In this document: piece after piece, positions 28,501 through 37,232 of the stretch | How positions within the stretch are numbered: the first letter of the stretch is position 1 | Layout of the letters: the number at the start of each line of letters is the position of its first letter | From: Parabacteroides faecalis | GTDB taxonomy: Bacteria; Bacteroidota; Bacteroidia; Bacteroidales; Tannerellaceae | Assembly (NCBI RefSeq): GCF_022809355.1 | Contig: NZ_JAKZMM010000025.1 | Location: 1-63,281, forward strand | Direction of reading: 5' to 3' | DNA length: 63,281 bases | Translations under genes and position numbers: made by a program | The notes under the pieces: model-generated | The model's database searches: none | What the model saw: only the letters and a program-made list of their open reading frames with translations | Told to the model about the DNA's origin: nothing

Positions 28501-28529
28501 AGGGTTTAGCTGAAAAAGCTGAGGCTTAA
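25515..28529 (+). CDS. secDF: Protein translocase subunit SecDF (fused)
   Basis: 1004 residues: SecD and SecF in one chain, as is usual in Bacteroidetes. It uses the proton gradient to help SecYEG pull proteins across the inner membrane. The SecD half (about 1-640) has an N-terminal helix, the LGLDLKGGMNVILEL motif near residue 77, a P1 periplasmic domain and the membrane block GMVLTLGMAVDANVLIYERT near 573. The SecF half (about 690-1000) has GIDFTGGRNYIVRF near 722 and IGYSINDTVVVFDRIRET near 895. An Ala/Asp/Ser/Thr/Glu-rich acidic stretch (about 250-310) interrupts P1. A -7 element TATATTTG is at 25453-25460. Confidence 0.96.
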   Translation: MQNKGFVKVFAVLLTLVCLFYLSFSFVTNRYNKKAVEYAGGDPVKESLYLDSLSTEKVWLGYTLKECREMEISLGLDLKGGMNVILELSVPDVIRSLSNNNPDENFNKALDLAYAKQASSQKDFISLFADEYKALDSNARLATIFSTFELKEKITPQSSDDQVIAVLREELQSAIDNSFNVLRTRIDRFGVVSPNIQRLETAGRILVELPGVKEPERVRKLLQGSANLEFWETYKLPEIYQQLVAADNALASVLAASSEADSTAVASAEADNVAKADSTNQAATTSETDSLLAKIQDSPEAEQNQSAEEFAKQHPLFALLQLNQYNGQLAPSAVVGYAQAKDMEKINEYLNMKQVKDALPRNLALKWGVKAMDEKGLFFELYALKVTNRDGSPALGGDVITDASSDFVQQPGISGQEVSMKMNAEGAKAWARLTKENTGRSIAIVLDGVVYSAPNVEGEIPGGQSRITGNFTPEEAKDLANVLKSGKMAASVHIVQEDVVGPSLGQEAINAGVISFVLALVLLMLYMCAFYGVIPGLIADGALVVNIFFTMGILASFQAVLTLPGIAGMVLTLGMAVDANVLIYERTKEELRAGKTLAKAIADGYSNAFSAIFDSNLTSIITGIVLFYFGTGPIRGFATTMIIGLFASFLTAVFLTRIVYESLLAKDKLKNVTFVTNLTKDLLKNPKVNFLGARKVGYLIPLAIVVLGAISMMTIGLNKGIDFTGGRNYIVRFDQNVKTDEVRKLLDAQLDGAVSVITIGTQDQVRISTNYKIDVQDPNIDQEIESKLYEGLKPLLKDGTTLDQFVSDYIQSSQKVGPSMADDIKNSAILAVIFSMICMAAYILLRFRDVSFSVGAFASVATTTLCIISFYTLLWKLLPFSMEVDQTFIAAILTIIGYSINDTVVVFDRIRETISIYPKRDRYQVINDALNSTLCRTFNTSLTTLVVVICIFILGGSTIRSFTFAILLGIVIGTYSTLFVATPIAYELQRRKIKKQGLAEKAEA

Positions 28530-28557
28530 TAGACGAAATTGTGAGGTTTATAAATAA

Positions 28558-28593
28558 GAGCCATTCCGGTTTTTCCGGGATGGCTTTTTTTTA
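28558..28593 (+). terminator. Terminator after secDF
   Basis: AGCCATTCCGG and CCGGGATGGCT form a hairpin around 28558-28584 with one mismatch, followed by a run of eight or more T. Confidence 0.85.
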
Positions 28594-28640
28594 TTCTCGC
28601 CAACAGTTCTTATCTTTGTGAACAAACCAAAGAATAACCT

Positions 28641-30743
28641 ATGATATTGGATCTGGATAAACGTGCGATTACCTATTTGCCTGGTGTTGGTCCTAAGAAG
28701 GCAGAGATATTACAGAAAGAAGCTCATATTGTTTCTTACGAGGATTTGCTACATTATTTCCCTTACAAGTATGTGGACCGAAGCCGGTTTTACCGGGTGG
28801 ATGAGGTAACTTCTGATATGCCGTATATCCAGTTGAAAGGAAGGATTACTCATTATGAACAACTGGGCGAAGGAAAAGCTAAGCGGTTGGTCGGGAAATT
28901 TACGGATGGCTCGGGAGTGATTGATCTGGTCTGGTTTAAGGGGATTCATTATGTCCTCGACAAAATCAAGATTGACAAGGAATACATCATTTTCGGGAAA
29001 CCTTCAGAGTTTGGACATACCTTTAATCTGGTACATCCGGATGTAGATCCTGTTGAGCAGGCCGGTCAGGTGGCTTCCGGACTGACTCCGTTTTATAATA
29101 CAACGGAAAAGATGAAGAAGTCGTTTCTGAATTCTCGCGCTATACAGAACCTGCAATATACTTTATTGTCTGGACTGAATTGGCAACTGGCAGAAACCTT
29201 ACCTCAGACTCTTTTGGAAAAGACCGGAATGCTATCCTTGTCGGAGGCAATGCGGAATATCCATTTCCCGGCTTCCATCTCGTTATTGAAAGCAGCCCAA
29301 CTTCGCCTGAAGTTTGAAGAGTTGTTCTATATCCAATTGAATATGCTCAAGACATCGCAGATGCGGAAACAGTCACTTCGGGGTATTCTTTTTTCGTCTG
29401 TGGGCGATTATTTCAATACCTTTTATAAAGATTATCTGCCTTTTGAATTGACGAATGCCCAAAAGCGGGTCGTTCGCGAAATCCGTGCCGATATGGGAAG
29501 CGGACGGCAGATGAACCGTTTGCTGCAAGGTGATGTCGGGAGTGGAAAAACCTTAGTGGGTTTGTTGTCCATGCTCTTAGCATTAGACAATCACTGCCAG
29601 GCCTGTATGATGGCTCCTACAGAGATACTGGCCAACCAGCATTATGCAACGATCAAGGCTTTCCTGAAAGATATGGATGTGAAGGTGGCTTTGCTGACTG
29701 GATCGACAAAGAAGAAGGAACGCGATCGAATCTTGCCGGCAATAGCCAGCGGAGAGATTCAGATTGTGGTTGGAACGCATGCCTTGATAGAAGAAACAGT
29801 GGTCTTTTCGTCATTGGGCTTGGCGATTATTGACGAACAGCATCGCTTCGGTGTAGAGCAACGTTCTCGGCTTTGGAAAAAGAATTCTCAGACTGTTCCA
29901 CATGTGTTGGTTATGACCGCTACACCAATTCCACGTACATTGGCTATGACGTTGTATGGAGATCTGGATGTTTCGGTTATCGACGAACTGCCACCGGGAC
30001 GAAAGCCAATCCGGACTTTACATCGTTATGACAATAAGAAGGCGGAATTATTTGACTTCTTACGGAAAGAAATTCAAAAAGGCCGTCAGGTTTATGTCGT
30101 TTATCCGTTGATTGAAGGTAATGAGAAGTTGGATTATAAGAGCTTGGAAGAAGGTTTTGAAGTCTTCAAAGAAGTCTTTAAGGAATATACGGTCTGCATG
30201 GTGCACGGCAAGATGAAGGCTGCCGATAAAGAAGAAGAGATGCAGAAGTTTATTTCGGGGAAAGCGCAGATTCTTCTGGCAACAACGGTGATAGAAGTCG
30301 GCGTAAATGTACCGAATGCATCGGTTATGGTGATTGAGAGTGCCGAACGTTTTGGGCTTTCTCAGTTACATCAGTTGCGCGGACGAGTAGGACGTGGGGC
30401 TGAGCAGTCGTATTGTATCCTGGTTTCTTCCTATAAACTGAGCAACGAAACCCGTAAGCGGCTTGAAATTATGGTGAATAGCAATAACGGTTTCGAGATA
30501 GCCGAGGCCGATTTGCGCTTGCGAGGACAAGGCGATTTGGAAGGAACGCGGCAAAGTGGAGAAGGTTTGGAACTGAAAATCGCTAACTTGGCGTCCGACG
30601 GTCAAATCCTTCAGTATGCGCGTGATTGGGCTTTGTCGATTTTGAACGAAGACCCGCAATTACTGAGCGAACCCTATCGGATCTTGAACGAAAGGCTTAA
30701 AATTCTTTTCTCCCGGACGATTAGTTGGCGTTTGATTAGTTGA
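28641..30743 (+). CDS. recG: ATP-dependent DNA helicase RecG
   Basis: 700 residues, standard RecG length. It remodels stalled forks and branch-migrates Holliday junctions. An N-terminal helix-hairpin region (YLPGVGPKKAEILQKEAHIV) and OB-fold wedge domain (about 60-170) are followed by superfamily-2 motifs: Walker A LLQGDVGSGKT near residue 294, the DEQH box AIIDEQHRFGVEQRSR near 396, VMTATPIPRTLAMTLYG near 425, and QLRGRVGRGAEQSYC near 578. A -7 element TATCTTTG (28611-28618) lies about 22 bp upstream of the start, after the secDF terminator. Confidence 0.96.
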   Translation: MILDLDKRAITYLPGVGPKKAEILQKEAHIVSYEDLLHYFPYKYVDRSRFYRVDEVTSDMPYIQLKGRITHYEQLGEGKAKRLVGKFTDGSGVIDLVWFKGIHYVLDKIKIDKEYIIFGKPSEFGHTFNLVHPDVDPVEQAGQVASGLTPFYNTTEKMKKSFLNSRAIQNLQYTLLSGLNWQLAETLPQTLLEKTGMLSLSEAMRNIHFPASISLLKAAQLRLKFEELFYIQLNMLKTSQMRKQSLRGILFSSVGDYFNTFYKDYLPFELTNAQKRVVREIRADMGSGRQMNRLLQGDVGSGKTLVGLLSMLLALDNHCQACMMAPTEILANQHYATIKAFLKDMDVKVALLTGSTKKKERDRILPAIASGEIQIVVGTHALIEETVVFSSLGLAIIDEQHRFGVEQRSRLWKKNSQTVPHVLVMTATPIPRTLAMTLYGDLDVSVIDELPPGRKPIRTLHRYDNKKAELFDFLRKEIQKGRQVYVVYPLIEGNEKLDYKSLEEGFEVFKEVFKEYTVCMVHGKMKAADKEEEMQKFISGKAQILLATTVIEVGVNVPNASVMVIESAERFGLSQLHQLRGRVGRGAEQSYCILVSSYKLSNETRKRLEIMVNSNNGFEIAEADLRLRGQGDLEGTRQSGEGLELKIANLASDGQILQYARDWALSILNEDPQLLSEPYRILNERLKILFSRTISWRLIS

Positions 30744-30949
30744 TGTGTTGTAGAACATATTCTATGTAAGTGTTTGTTTCCCTTTTATTTATAAGATCGA
30801 TTTGTGATTCTTGACGAAGTTTGAGGAAATTTTTCCATAATTTCTTTTGAGGTGTAATTCAAAATCCCGAACTTTGACTTGTTGAATGCTGATTGACAGT
30901 GTTTAACACTTCTAAAATGGGTCTATAAGTTTTGAATTCTTCTAAGAAA

Positions 30950-32173
30950 ATGACAGTAAAATCGATATTATCCGTTTGTTTGGGCTTCTTGATGCTTCCA
31001 GCGATGAAAGCAGAAGAACCGGAGAAAAAGGCAGTAACCAACGACGTCGTAAATCAAGCAAATATGGTCATGGAGCAACACGTTTCTGAACTGATGGCTG
31101 AACGCGTTGGGTTTAAGAAAGACATTGCCATGGAGAAGTTGGCTGAAGCTACTTTCAACGCTGAAGTCGCACGTGAATCGTTGATGTTCCCAGCTGAAGA
31201 CCTTTACGGTTCGAATTGGAATACTCGTTGGGTCGATCCTTTCCGCGGGGAGGCGGAGAAAGCAAACTTCCCTGATTCTTGCGCGATTAATTGCGCTTCC
31301 TTCGTTTATCCGATTGATTCTATAGCCCGTGTTACTTCCAAGTATGGTCCTCGTCGTCGCCGGATGCATCGGGGAATTGATTTGAAAGTACAAAAAGGAG
31401 ACACGATCCGTGCCGCTTTCGACGGCAAAGTCAGAATCCGCAATTACGAACGCCGCGGATATGGATATTACCTCGTTATTCGACACCCAAACGGACTGGA
31501 AACCATTTACGGCCACTTATCTAAACAATTAGTACAAGTTAACGACATTGTTCATGCTGGAGATCCGATTGGATTAGGCGGAAATACCGGACGTTCAACC
31601 GGTTCTCATCTTCATTTCGAAACTCGCTTTTTAGGACAGGCTATCAATCCGGCTGAGATTATTGATTTTGAAAATGGTGTTCCCATTCATGATATGTTTG
31701 TATTCCGCAATGTGAAAATCAATGGACGGAAAAGTAATATCTATACTTCTTCAGACGATCAGATGGTTTATCACCGGGTAAAGTCGGGAGATACATTAGG
31801 TAAGATTGCTCGTATTTATGGTACTTCGGTAAGTGAATTATGCCGTCTGAATGGTATTAAACCAACAACGATGTTACGTATCGGACAGTCGTTGCGCTGT
31901 AATGCGGGTGCCAATTATGTAGCTAAGACCAAGAAAAAGCAAACTGAAGCTAAAAAGGCGGTAACAGTCGAAGCTCAGAGTGAACCGCTGGCAGCTGTTT
32001 CTGCCGAGCAAAGCCAATCAGAAGCAGAACCGGTTTATCACAAGATCCAGTCGGGAGATACTTTAGGTGCCATTGCGCAAAAGTATGGAACGACAGTTTC
32101 CAAGTTATGTGAATTAAATGGCATTACTCGTACTACCATTCTTCGTTTAGGACGTACGTTGCGGTGTTCATAA
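30950..32173 (+). CDS. M23-family peptidoglycan endopeptidase with two LysM repeats
   Basis: 407 residues from the ATG at 30950; the frame can be extended to a TTG at 30932 but the ATG begins a signal peptide (MTVKSILSVCLGFLMLPAM). The LytM/M23 domain (about residues 120-235) keeps the zinc ligands: HRGIDLK, and the final SHLHFET with HLH. Two LysM modules follow, one about 278-322 (VKSGDTLGKIARIYGTSVSE) and one about 363-406 (IQSGDTLGAIAQKYGTTVSK). The intact metal site points to a real cell-wall hydrolase. It is monocistronic with a strong terminator. Confidence 0.93.
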   Translation: MTVKSILSVCLGFLMLPAMKAEEPEKKAVTNDVVNQANMVMEQHVSELMAERVGFKKDIAMEKLAEATFNAEVARESLMFPAEDLYGSNWNTRWVDPFRGEAEKANFPDSCAINCASFVYPIDSIARVTSKYGPRRRRMHRGIDLKVQKGDTIRAAFDGKVRIRNYERRGYGYYLVIRHPNGLETIYGHLSKQLVQVNDIVHAGDPIGLGGNTGRSTGSHLHFETRFLGQAINPAEIIDFENGVPIHDMFVFRNVKINGRKSNIYTSSDDQMVYHRVKSGDTLGKIARIYGTSVSELCRLNGIKPTTMLRIGQSLRCNAGANYVAKTKKKQTEAKKAVTVEAQSEPLAAVSAEQSQSEAEPVYHKIQSGDTLGAIAQKYGTTVSKLCELNGITRTTILRLGRTLRCS

Positions 32174-32218
32174 GTCGATATAAAATTTGAAAAATACATA
32201 AATTTTTTTCGGTGTGCG

Positions 32219-32255
32219 AGCCGCTTGTGATGTGAATCATGAGCGGCTTTTTTTT
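32219..32255 (+). terminator. Terminator after the M23 peptidase gene
   Basis: AGCCGCT (32219-32225) pairs with AGCGGCT (32242-32248), the stem is extended inward by TGAT/ATCA, and a run of eight T follows. Confidence 0.85.
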
Positions 32256-32388
32256 CTTAGTTGGTACTTTTTATCGTTTCTTTGATTATAAATATATCCT
32301 TAAAATTAGTTTCATACTTCGAAGGTCAATTCTTTATTTTCAATATTTCATTTAAAAAGTTATCTTTGCATTGCTAATTCCAGAGAAT

Positions 32389-32931
32389 ATGCCAGATACG
32401 AAAGAACAATTTGAGAAAGTCATCTCCATTTGCCGGGAGTTATATGCTAAGAAGCTAAAAGATTACGGACCATCGTGGCGAATTATGCGTCCGATGTCGG
32501 TAACCGACCAGATATTCATCAAGGCCAATCGCATCCGCAGTTTGGAAACAAAAGGTATACGGATGGTTGATGAAGGGATCCGTCCGGAGTTTATAGCCAT
32601 TGTTAATTATGGTATTATTGGACTCATTCAGCTGGCATTGGGCTATGCCGATACGACAGATATTACAGACGAAGAAGCCTTGTCTTTGTATGATAAGTAT
32701 ATGACACAGACGAAAGAACTGATGTATGCCAAAAATCATGATTATGATGAAGCATGGCGTAGCATGAGGATCAGTTCGTATACGGATCTGATTCTGATGA
32801 AACTTTACCGGACGAAGCAGATCGAAAGTCACGGAGGCGAGACATTGGTTTCAGAAGGTGTGGATGCGAACTATATGGATATGGTTAATTATGCCCTGTT
32901 TGGTTTGATTAAGCTGGAATATGGAGAATAA
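32389..32931 (+). CDS. DUF1599-domain protein
   Basis: 180 residues from the ATG at 32389 (MPDTKEQFEK); an upstream TTG in frame is less likely. The protein is an internal duplication: KKLKDYGPSWRIMRPMSVTD near residue 22 mirrors KNHDYDEAWRSMRISSYTDL near 108, and each half ends with a Met/Val-N-Y-(G/A)-(I/L)-(I/F)-GLI(Q/K)L motif. The fold is all-alpha; no activity is established that I know of. A -7 element TATCTTTG (32361-32368) lies about 20 bp upstream. It leads the operon running to folE. Confidence 0.82.
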   Translation: MPDTKEQFEKVISICRELYAKKLKDYGPSWRIMRPMSVTDQIFIKANRIRSLETKGIRMVDEGIRPEFIAIVNYGIIGLIQLALGYADTTDITDEEALSLYDKYMTQTKELMYAKNHDYDEAWRSMRISSYTDLILMKLYRTKQIESHGGETLVSEGVDANYMDMVNYALFGLIKLEYGE

Positions 32932-32946
32932 CCAGAAATAAAGGGT

Positions 32947-34230
32947 ATGAAGGGAAAAGACCTTTGGATAAAGATATTGGCAGAGACCAGTCGTTTGTTG
33001 TTGGGATTGGTATTCCTCTTCTCGGGAGCCTCAAAAGCTGTTGATCCCGTAGGAGGAACGATAAAGATCAGCGAATATTTGTCTTCGTTTGGTTTGGACT
33101 CCTTACAATCTTTCTCCTTACCTTTCGCAATCAACTTGGCAGCGGTTGAGTTTACCTTGGGCGCGTGTATGTTTTTGGGCGTTTATCGTCGGTATGCCTC
33201 TTTCCTTACTCTTCTGATGATGCTCTTCATGACGCCGCTTACACTCTATCTGGCATTATATAATCCGGTAGCTGATTGCGGGTGTTTCGGTGAGGCCTTG
33301 ATTATTACCAACTGGCAGACATTCTATAAAAATGTTGTATTGCTGACAGCTGCTGTGATTGCCTTTATCTATAACCAACGGACGATGGCTGGTTATACCT
33401 TTAAAGTTTATTGGTTTGTTGCCACTTTTGCCTATGTCTATTGTGTAGGATTCTCTTTGCGGAATTACTGGCACTTGCCCATTATCGACTTCCGTCCTTA
33501 TCAAGTAGGTGTTAACATACCGGATCAAATGAATATTCCTGAAGGAGCGTCACAGGACGAATACGAATATACTTTCATTTATGAGAAAGATGGTGTGCAG
33601 AAGAAATTTAACCTCGACAATGTGCCGGCTGATGATTCGACTTGGACTTTTGTCGATACTGAAACGAAACTCATCAAGAAAGGTTATGTTCCGCCCATTA
33701 CCGATTTTATAATAACGACTTTTGATGGAGAGGATCGGACAGAACAATTGCTGTCGGATACAGCAGGTGTTTTTTTGTTGATAGCTCCGCGGTTGGAATA
33801 TGCCAACGAAGAACGTATCGATGAAATCAACAATTTGTATGACTATGCGGTAGAGAATAAACTGCAGTTCTATTGTCTGACAGGTTCGGATGAATCGGCC
33901 GTGAGTAAATGGATTGATTATACAGGTGCTGAATATCCTTTCCTGTTTGTAGATGACGTTACCCTAAAGACGATGATCCGTTCCAATCCAGGATTGATGA
34001 TCTTGAAAGGAGGAACTATCATGGGAAAATGGCACTATAATGACTTCCCAAAGGAAGAAAATCTGGATAAGTTTGTCGAATCTGCCCTGTTGAAACCGAT
34101 GAAAGATGAGAAAGATGTACGGTTAATAACCAACCTATTGACTTTTGCCGTACCTTTGCTGCTGGTTTGGTTGTATGACTACCGGCGTAACCGGAAGAAA
34201 CAAAAAGATTCGGCTGAGACCAATCAATAA
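32947..34230 (+). CDS. BT_3928-like membrane protein (DoxX-like N-terminus, thioredoxin-like C-terminal part)
   Basis: 427 residues. Four to five transmembrane helices in the first 165 residues include the DoxX-type RLLLGLVFLFSGASKAVDPV and the DCGCFGEAL motif after helix 3, as in MauE/DoxX redox proteins. The soluble part (about 170-390) has a thioredoxin-like look (YCLTGSDESAVSKWIDYTGA; LMILKGGTIMGKWHY) but no C-x-x-C. A final helix lies near 393-412. The family is conserved in Bacteroidetes and of unknown function; the CGC pair suggests a role in periplasmic redox (inference). Confidence 0.75.
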   Translation: MKGKDLWIKILAETSRLLLGLVFLFSGASKAVDPVGGTIKISEYLSSFGLDSLQSFSLPFAINLAAVEFTLGACMFLGVYRRYASFLTLLMMLFMTPLTLYLALYNPVADCGCFGEALIITNWQTFYKNVVLLTAAVIAFIYNQRTMAGYTFKVYWFVATFAYVYCVGFSLRNYWHLPIIDFRPYQVGVNIPDQMNIPEGASQDEYEYTFIYEKDGVQKKFNLDNVPADDSTWTFVDTETKLIKKGYVPPITDFIITTFDGEDRTEQLLSDTAGVFLLIAPRLEYANEERIDEINNLYDYAVENKLQFYCLTGSDESAVSKWIDYTGAEYPFLFVDDVTLKTMIRSNPGLMILKGGTIMGKWHYNDFPKEENLDKFVESALLKPMKDEKDVRLITNLLTFAVPLLLVWLYDYRRNRKKQKDSAETNQ

Positions 34231-34265
34231 AGAATTATTGTATCACAATTTAAAATAGAATAAAT

Positions 34266-35027
34266 ATGAGAAAGAACATTGTTGCAGGAAACTGGAAAAT
34301 GAACACCACTCTTGCTGAAGGTTTGGAATTGGCAAAGGGTTTGAACGAAGCATTGAAGAACAAAACAACTAATTGCGATGTGATCATCGGTACTCCGTTT
34401 ACTCATTTGGCAAGTGTAGCTGCTGCTATTGATACAAATAAGATCGGTGTAGCTGCTGAAAATTGTGCTGATAAGGAAAAAGGTGCTTTCACTGGTGAAG
34501 TTTCTGCTGCTATGGTAGCTTCTACTGGCGCTAAGTATGTCATTCTGGGTCACTCTGAACGTCGTGCTTACTATCATGAAACTCCGGAAATCTTGAAGAC
34601 AAAAGTAGAATTAGCTTTGGCTAACGGTCTGACTCCGATCTTCTGTATTGGTGAAGTATTGGAAGAAAGAGAAGCTGGAAAGCACTTTGAAGTAGTAGAT
34701 GCTCAGATTGAAGGTTCTTTGTTTGGCTTGTCTGCTGAAGACTTCGGTAAGATCATCTTGGCTTACGAACCGGTATGGGCAATTGGTACAGGTAAGACTG
34801 CTACAGCTGACCAGGCAGAAGAAATCCACGCACATATCCGTGCTACTTTAGCTGCTAAATATGGAAATGAAATAGCAGACAACTGCACAATCCTGTACGG
34901 TGGTAGCTGTAACGGTGGTAATGCAAAAGAACTGTTTGCTAAACCGAATGTAGATGGTGGCTTAATTGGTGGTGCATCTCTTTCTGTAGAGAAATTCATG
35001 CCGATCATCGAAGCTTTTGATAAATAA
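34266..35027 (+). CDS. tpiA: Triose-phosphate isomerase
   Basis: 253 residues, the standard TIM-barrel length. It interconverts dihydroxyacetone phosphate and glyceraldehyde-3-phosphate. Catalytic segments are all present: NWKMNTT with the active lysine near residue 11, the histidine in [13 protein letters not shown] near 99, the glutamate in [14 protein letters not shown] near 170, and the phosphate loop GLIGGASLS near 236. It lies 35 bp after the BT_3928-like gene and the codon use suggests high expression. Confidence 0.97.
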   Translation: MRKNIVAGNWKMNTTLAEGLELAKGLNEALKNKTTNCDVIIGTPFTHLASVAAAIDTNKIGVAAENCADKEKGAFTGEVSAAMVASTGAKYVILGHSERRAYYHETPEILKTKVELALANGLTPIFCIGEVLEEREAGKHFEVVDAQIEGSLFGLSAEDFGKIILAYEPVWAIGTGKTATADQAEEIHAHIRATLAAKYGNEIADNCTILYGGSCNGGNAKELFAKPNVDGGLIGGASLSVEKFMPIIEAFDK

Positions 35028-35153
35028 TTAAAGAAATAATCTGTTTACCAGAAGTTGGAAGGTCAAGGTAGCTATCAGGAATATTTCCTGATAACTGCTT
35101 TGACTATTTATAAATTAAGTTCGCTACACGTGAATAACATCATTTTTTGCTGT

Positions 35154-35654
35154 ATGAGACGAATCCTGAATCTTGTTTGTTTTTATTGCCTGCTATCAGT
35201 TACAAGCTGGGGGCAAGGGGCTGATACCACGGTTCATGTTGTAACTATCTTTGATAAGATGGCGAAGCAAGAAGCCGGTAAAGGCGTTGTGACGGTACAC
35301 CAATCGGATGCTATTCGGGCATTGGTTGGAGCTCATAAATATGGAACAAATGTAGAGCAGGAAGGTGAAGCTACTTATTTGAAGATACAAGGATATAGAG
35401 CCCAGGTATTTTCTGGAAATAACCAGCGTAAATCGAAGGATGAGGCATTTCGGAAAGAAAAGGAAATCAAGGAACTTTTCCCGGATGTGCCGACATATGT
35501 AACGTATAATGCGCCTTTCTGGAAATTGCGTGTGGGTGATTTTCGTTCTCATGAAGAAGCTTATCAAATGATGCGTATGCTGATGACAGCTTTCCCTGCT
35601 TATGCGAAAGAAATGTATATCGTAAAAGAAGAAGTTAAAATTCCTTTGAACTAA
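35154..35654 (+). CDS. SPOR-domain periplasmic protein
   Basis: 166 residues from the ATG at 35154, which begins a signal peptide ([20 protein letters not shown]). A C-terminal SPOR domain (about residues 82-160) starts with [18 protein letters not shown] and contains [24 protein letters not shown] domains bind glycan strands lacking stem peptides, typically at the septum. It ends 2 bp before folE, so it is part of the tpiA-folE transcript. A lipobox is absent, so it is probably soluble in the periplasm. Confidence 0.87.
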   Translation: MRRILNLVCFYCLLSVTSWGQGADTTVHVVTIFDKMAKQEAGKGVVTVHQSDAIRALVGAHKYGTNVEQEGEATYLKIQGYRAQVFSGNNQRKSKDEAFRKEKEIKELFPDVPTYVTYNAPFWKLRVGDFRSHEEAYQMMRMLMTAFPAYAKEMYIVKEEVKIPLN

Positions 35655-35656
35655 AA

Positions 35657-36250
35657 ATGGAGAAATTAAACGACGAGCAGTTGTTGCAAAATCGGGATGC
35701 TTTGGCAACCCATTATCAGGAAATACTTGGTTTGCTGGGAGAAGATGTAAACCGCGAAGGTCTTATTAAAACACCGATGCGCGTAGCCAAGGCTATGCAA
35801 TACCTGACAAAAGGGTATCGTGAAGATCCGGCGGCAGTACTTCGTTCAGCTATGTTTGAGGAAGAAGACTACAAACAAATGGTTATTGTCAAGGATATTG
35901 ATTTCTTTTCGTTGTGTGAACATCATATGCTTCCTTTTTTTGGTAAGGCACACGTTGCTTATATCCCAAAGAAATATATCACAGGGTTGAGTAAAATTCC
36001 ACGGGTAGTTGATATTTTTGCCCGCCGTCTGCAAATCCAGGAACGTCTGACTATGCAGATTAAGGACTGTATTCAGCAAACGTTGGATCCGTTGGGCGTA
36101 ATGGTCGTTATCGAAGCACAGCATATGTGTATGCAAATGCGTGGTGTGGAAAAACAAAACTCCCTGACTACCACTTCTGATTTTACTGGATTCTTCCAGC
36201 AAGCCAAAACTCGCGAAGAATTTATGAATCTGATAAAGAATAATCGATAA
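35657..36250 (+). CDS. folE: GTP cyclohydrolase I
   Basis: 197 residues. It makes dihydroneopterin triphosphate, the first step of tetrahydrofolate synthesis. Zinc ligands appear in [13 protein letters not shown] near residue 77 and in [11 protein letters not shown] near 152; the GTP-binding [20 protein letters not shown] near 110 is canonical. Starting 2 bp after the SPOR gene, it closes the five-gene run from DUF1599, and a strong terminator follows. Confidence 0.96.
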   Translation: MEKLNDEQLLQNRDALATHYQEILGLLGEDVNREGLIKTPMRVAKAMQYLTKGYREDPAAVLRSAMFEEEDYKQMVIVKDIDFFSLCEHHMLPFFGKAHVAYIPKKYITGLSKIPRVVDIFARRLQIQERLTMQIKDCIQQTLDPLGVMVVIEAQHMCMQMRGVEKQNSLTTTSDFTGFFQQAKTREEFMNLIKNNR

Positions 36251-36278
36251 TACGCTTTCTTGAGAGAATTATTGCTAT

Positions 36279-36315
36279 CCGTATCATCAAATTATAGATG
36301 ATGCGGTTTTTTTTT
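36279..36315 (+). terminator. Terminator after folE
   Basis: CCGTATCATC (36279-36288) pairs with GATGATGCGG (36297-36306) with one G-T wobble, followed by nine T. Confidence 0.88.
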
Positions 36316-36405
36316 ATCTTTAAAAAGTGACTATGGTTAGTTTAATTTGTCCATAATAAGATTTTCCTATCTTTGTACGAGTAAAAACACTTTAACAAAA
36401 ATATT

Positions 36406-37149
36406 ATGTATATGAAAAAGTTCTTATTGACAATTCTTTCTGGTACTATTATGCTGATGAGTACCACTGTATCTGCTCAAAATGAGTATGGCTATTTTAA
36501 TTCGTTAGCAGCGGGAGTGAGTGTTGGACTTTCTGGAATAGGTGTGAACTTGGCTTCTCCTTTAGGAAATCATTTTGATTTGCGTGCCGGTGCATTATTT
36601 ATGCCGGGAATCAAACTTTCTACCGACGTGGATGTCGAAACAACACATGCCGGAACATCTACTATTTCTACAATGCAAGTGGATGGCGATTTAAGTAGAA
36701 TTTCAGGAGAATTGTTATTGAATTACTATCCGTTCCGTTCGGCAGATTTCTTTCTTACTGCAGGTGCTGCTTTTGCTGGAGACAAATTGATAAAGATTGA
36801 CGGTCATAACGATGAGTTGGGCCAACAGGTTTCAGAGGGAAACAAGGTGGGAATCAGCATTGGCGATTGTGTTTTGCCGGTAGATAAGAATGGTGATGTA
36901 TCTGGAGGTTTGAAGGTCTCTCCTTTCCGTCCTTATTTGGGATTAGGTTTTGGTCGCGCAGTACCGCGTAAGCGTTTGGGATTTATGGTAGAAATGGGTG
37001 TACAATTCCATGGAACACCTGATGTTTATTCTAATTCGGGAACGATGGATGAGGCGACTATTGATACGGATGATACTTTTACAAAAGTAATTGATAAACT
37101 GAAGGTCTATCCGGTTTTGAAGTTTACCTTGACAGGACGTATATTCTGA
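36406..37149 (+). CDS. Small outer-membrane beta-barrel protein, function unknown
   Basis: 247 residues, or 245 from the second ATG at 36412, which begins the cleaner signal peptide (MKKFLLTILSGTIMLMSTTV, cleavage after SAQ). The mature part has alternating strands (VSVGLSGIGVNLASPLG; LLLNYYPFRSADFFLTAGAA; FRPYLGLGFGRAVPRKRLGF) ending in phenylalanine, as outer-membrane barrels do; eight to ten strands seem likely. I cannot name a family with confidence. A -7 element TATCTTTG is at 36368-36375. Confidence 0.7.
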   Translation: MYMKKFLLTILSGTIMLMSTTVSAQNEYGYFNSLAAGVSVGLSGIGVNLASPLGNHFDLRAGALFMPGIKLSTDVDVETTHAGTSTISTMQVDGDLSRISGELLLNYYPFRSADFFLTAGAAFAGDKLIKIDGHNDELGQQVSEGNKVGISIGDCVLPVDKNGDVSGGLKVSPFRPYLGLGFGRAVPRKRLGFMVEMGVQFHGTPDVYSNSGTMDEATIDTDDTFTKVIDKLKVYPVLKFTLTGRIF

Positions 37150-37174
37150 TCTGAATTGATTCTTGTATAGAAGA

Positions 37175-37223
37175 AACTTCTTTCATTTTATTCTTTATGG
37201 AATCTGATGAAAGAAGTTTTTTT
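37175..37223 (+). terminator. Terminator after the small barrel gene
   Basis: AACTTCTTTCAT (37175-37186) pairs perfectly with ATGAAAGAAGTT (37207-37218), followed by seven T. It lies just before the convergent end of the MFS gene. Confidence 0.85.
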
Positions 37224-37232
37224 ATAAACCTA

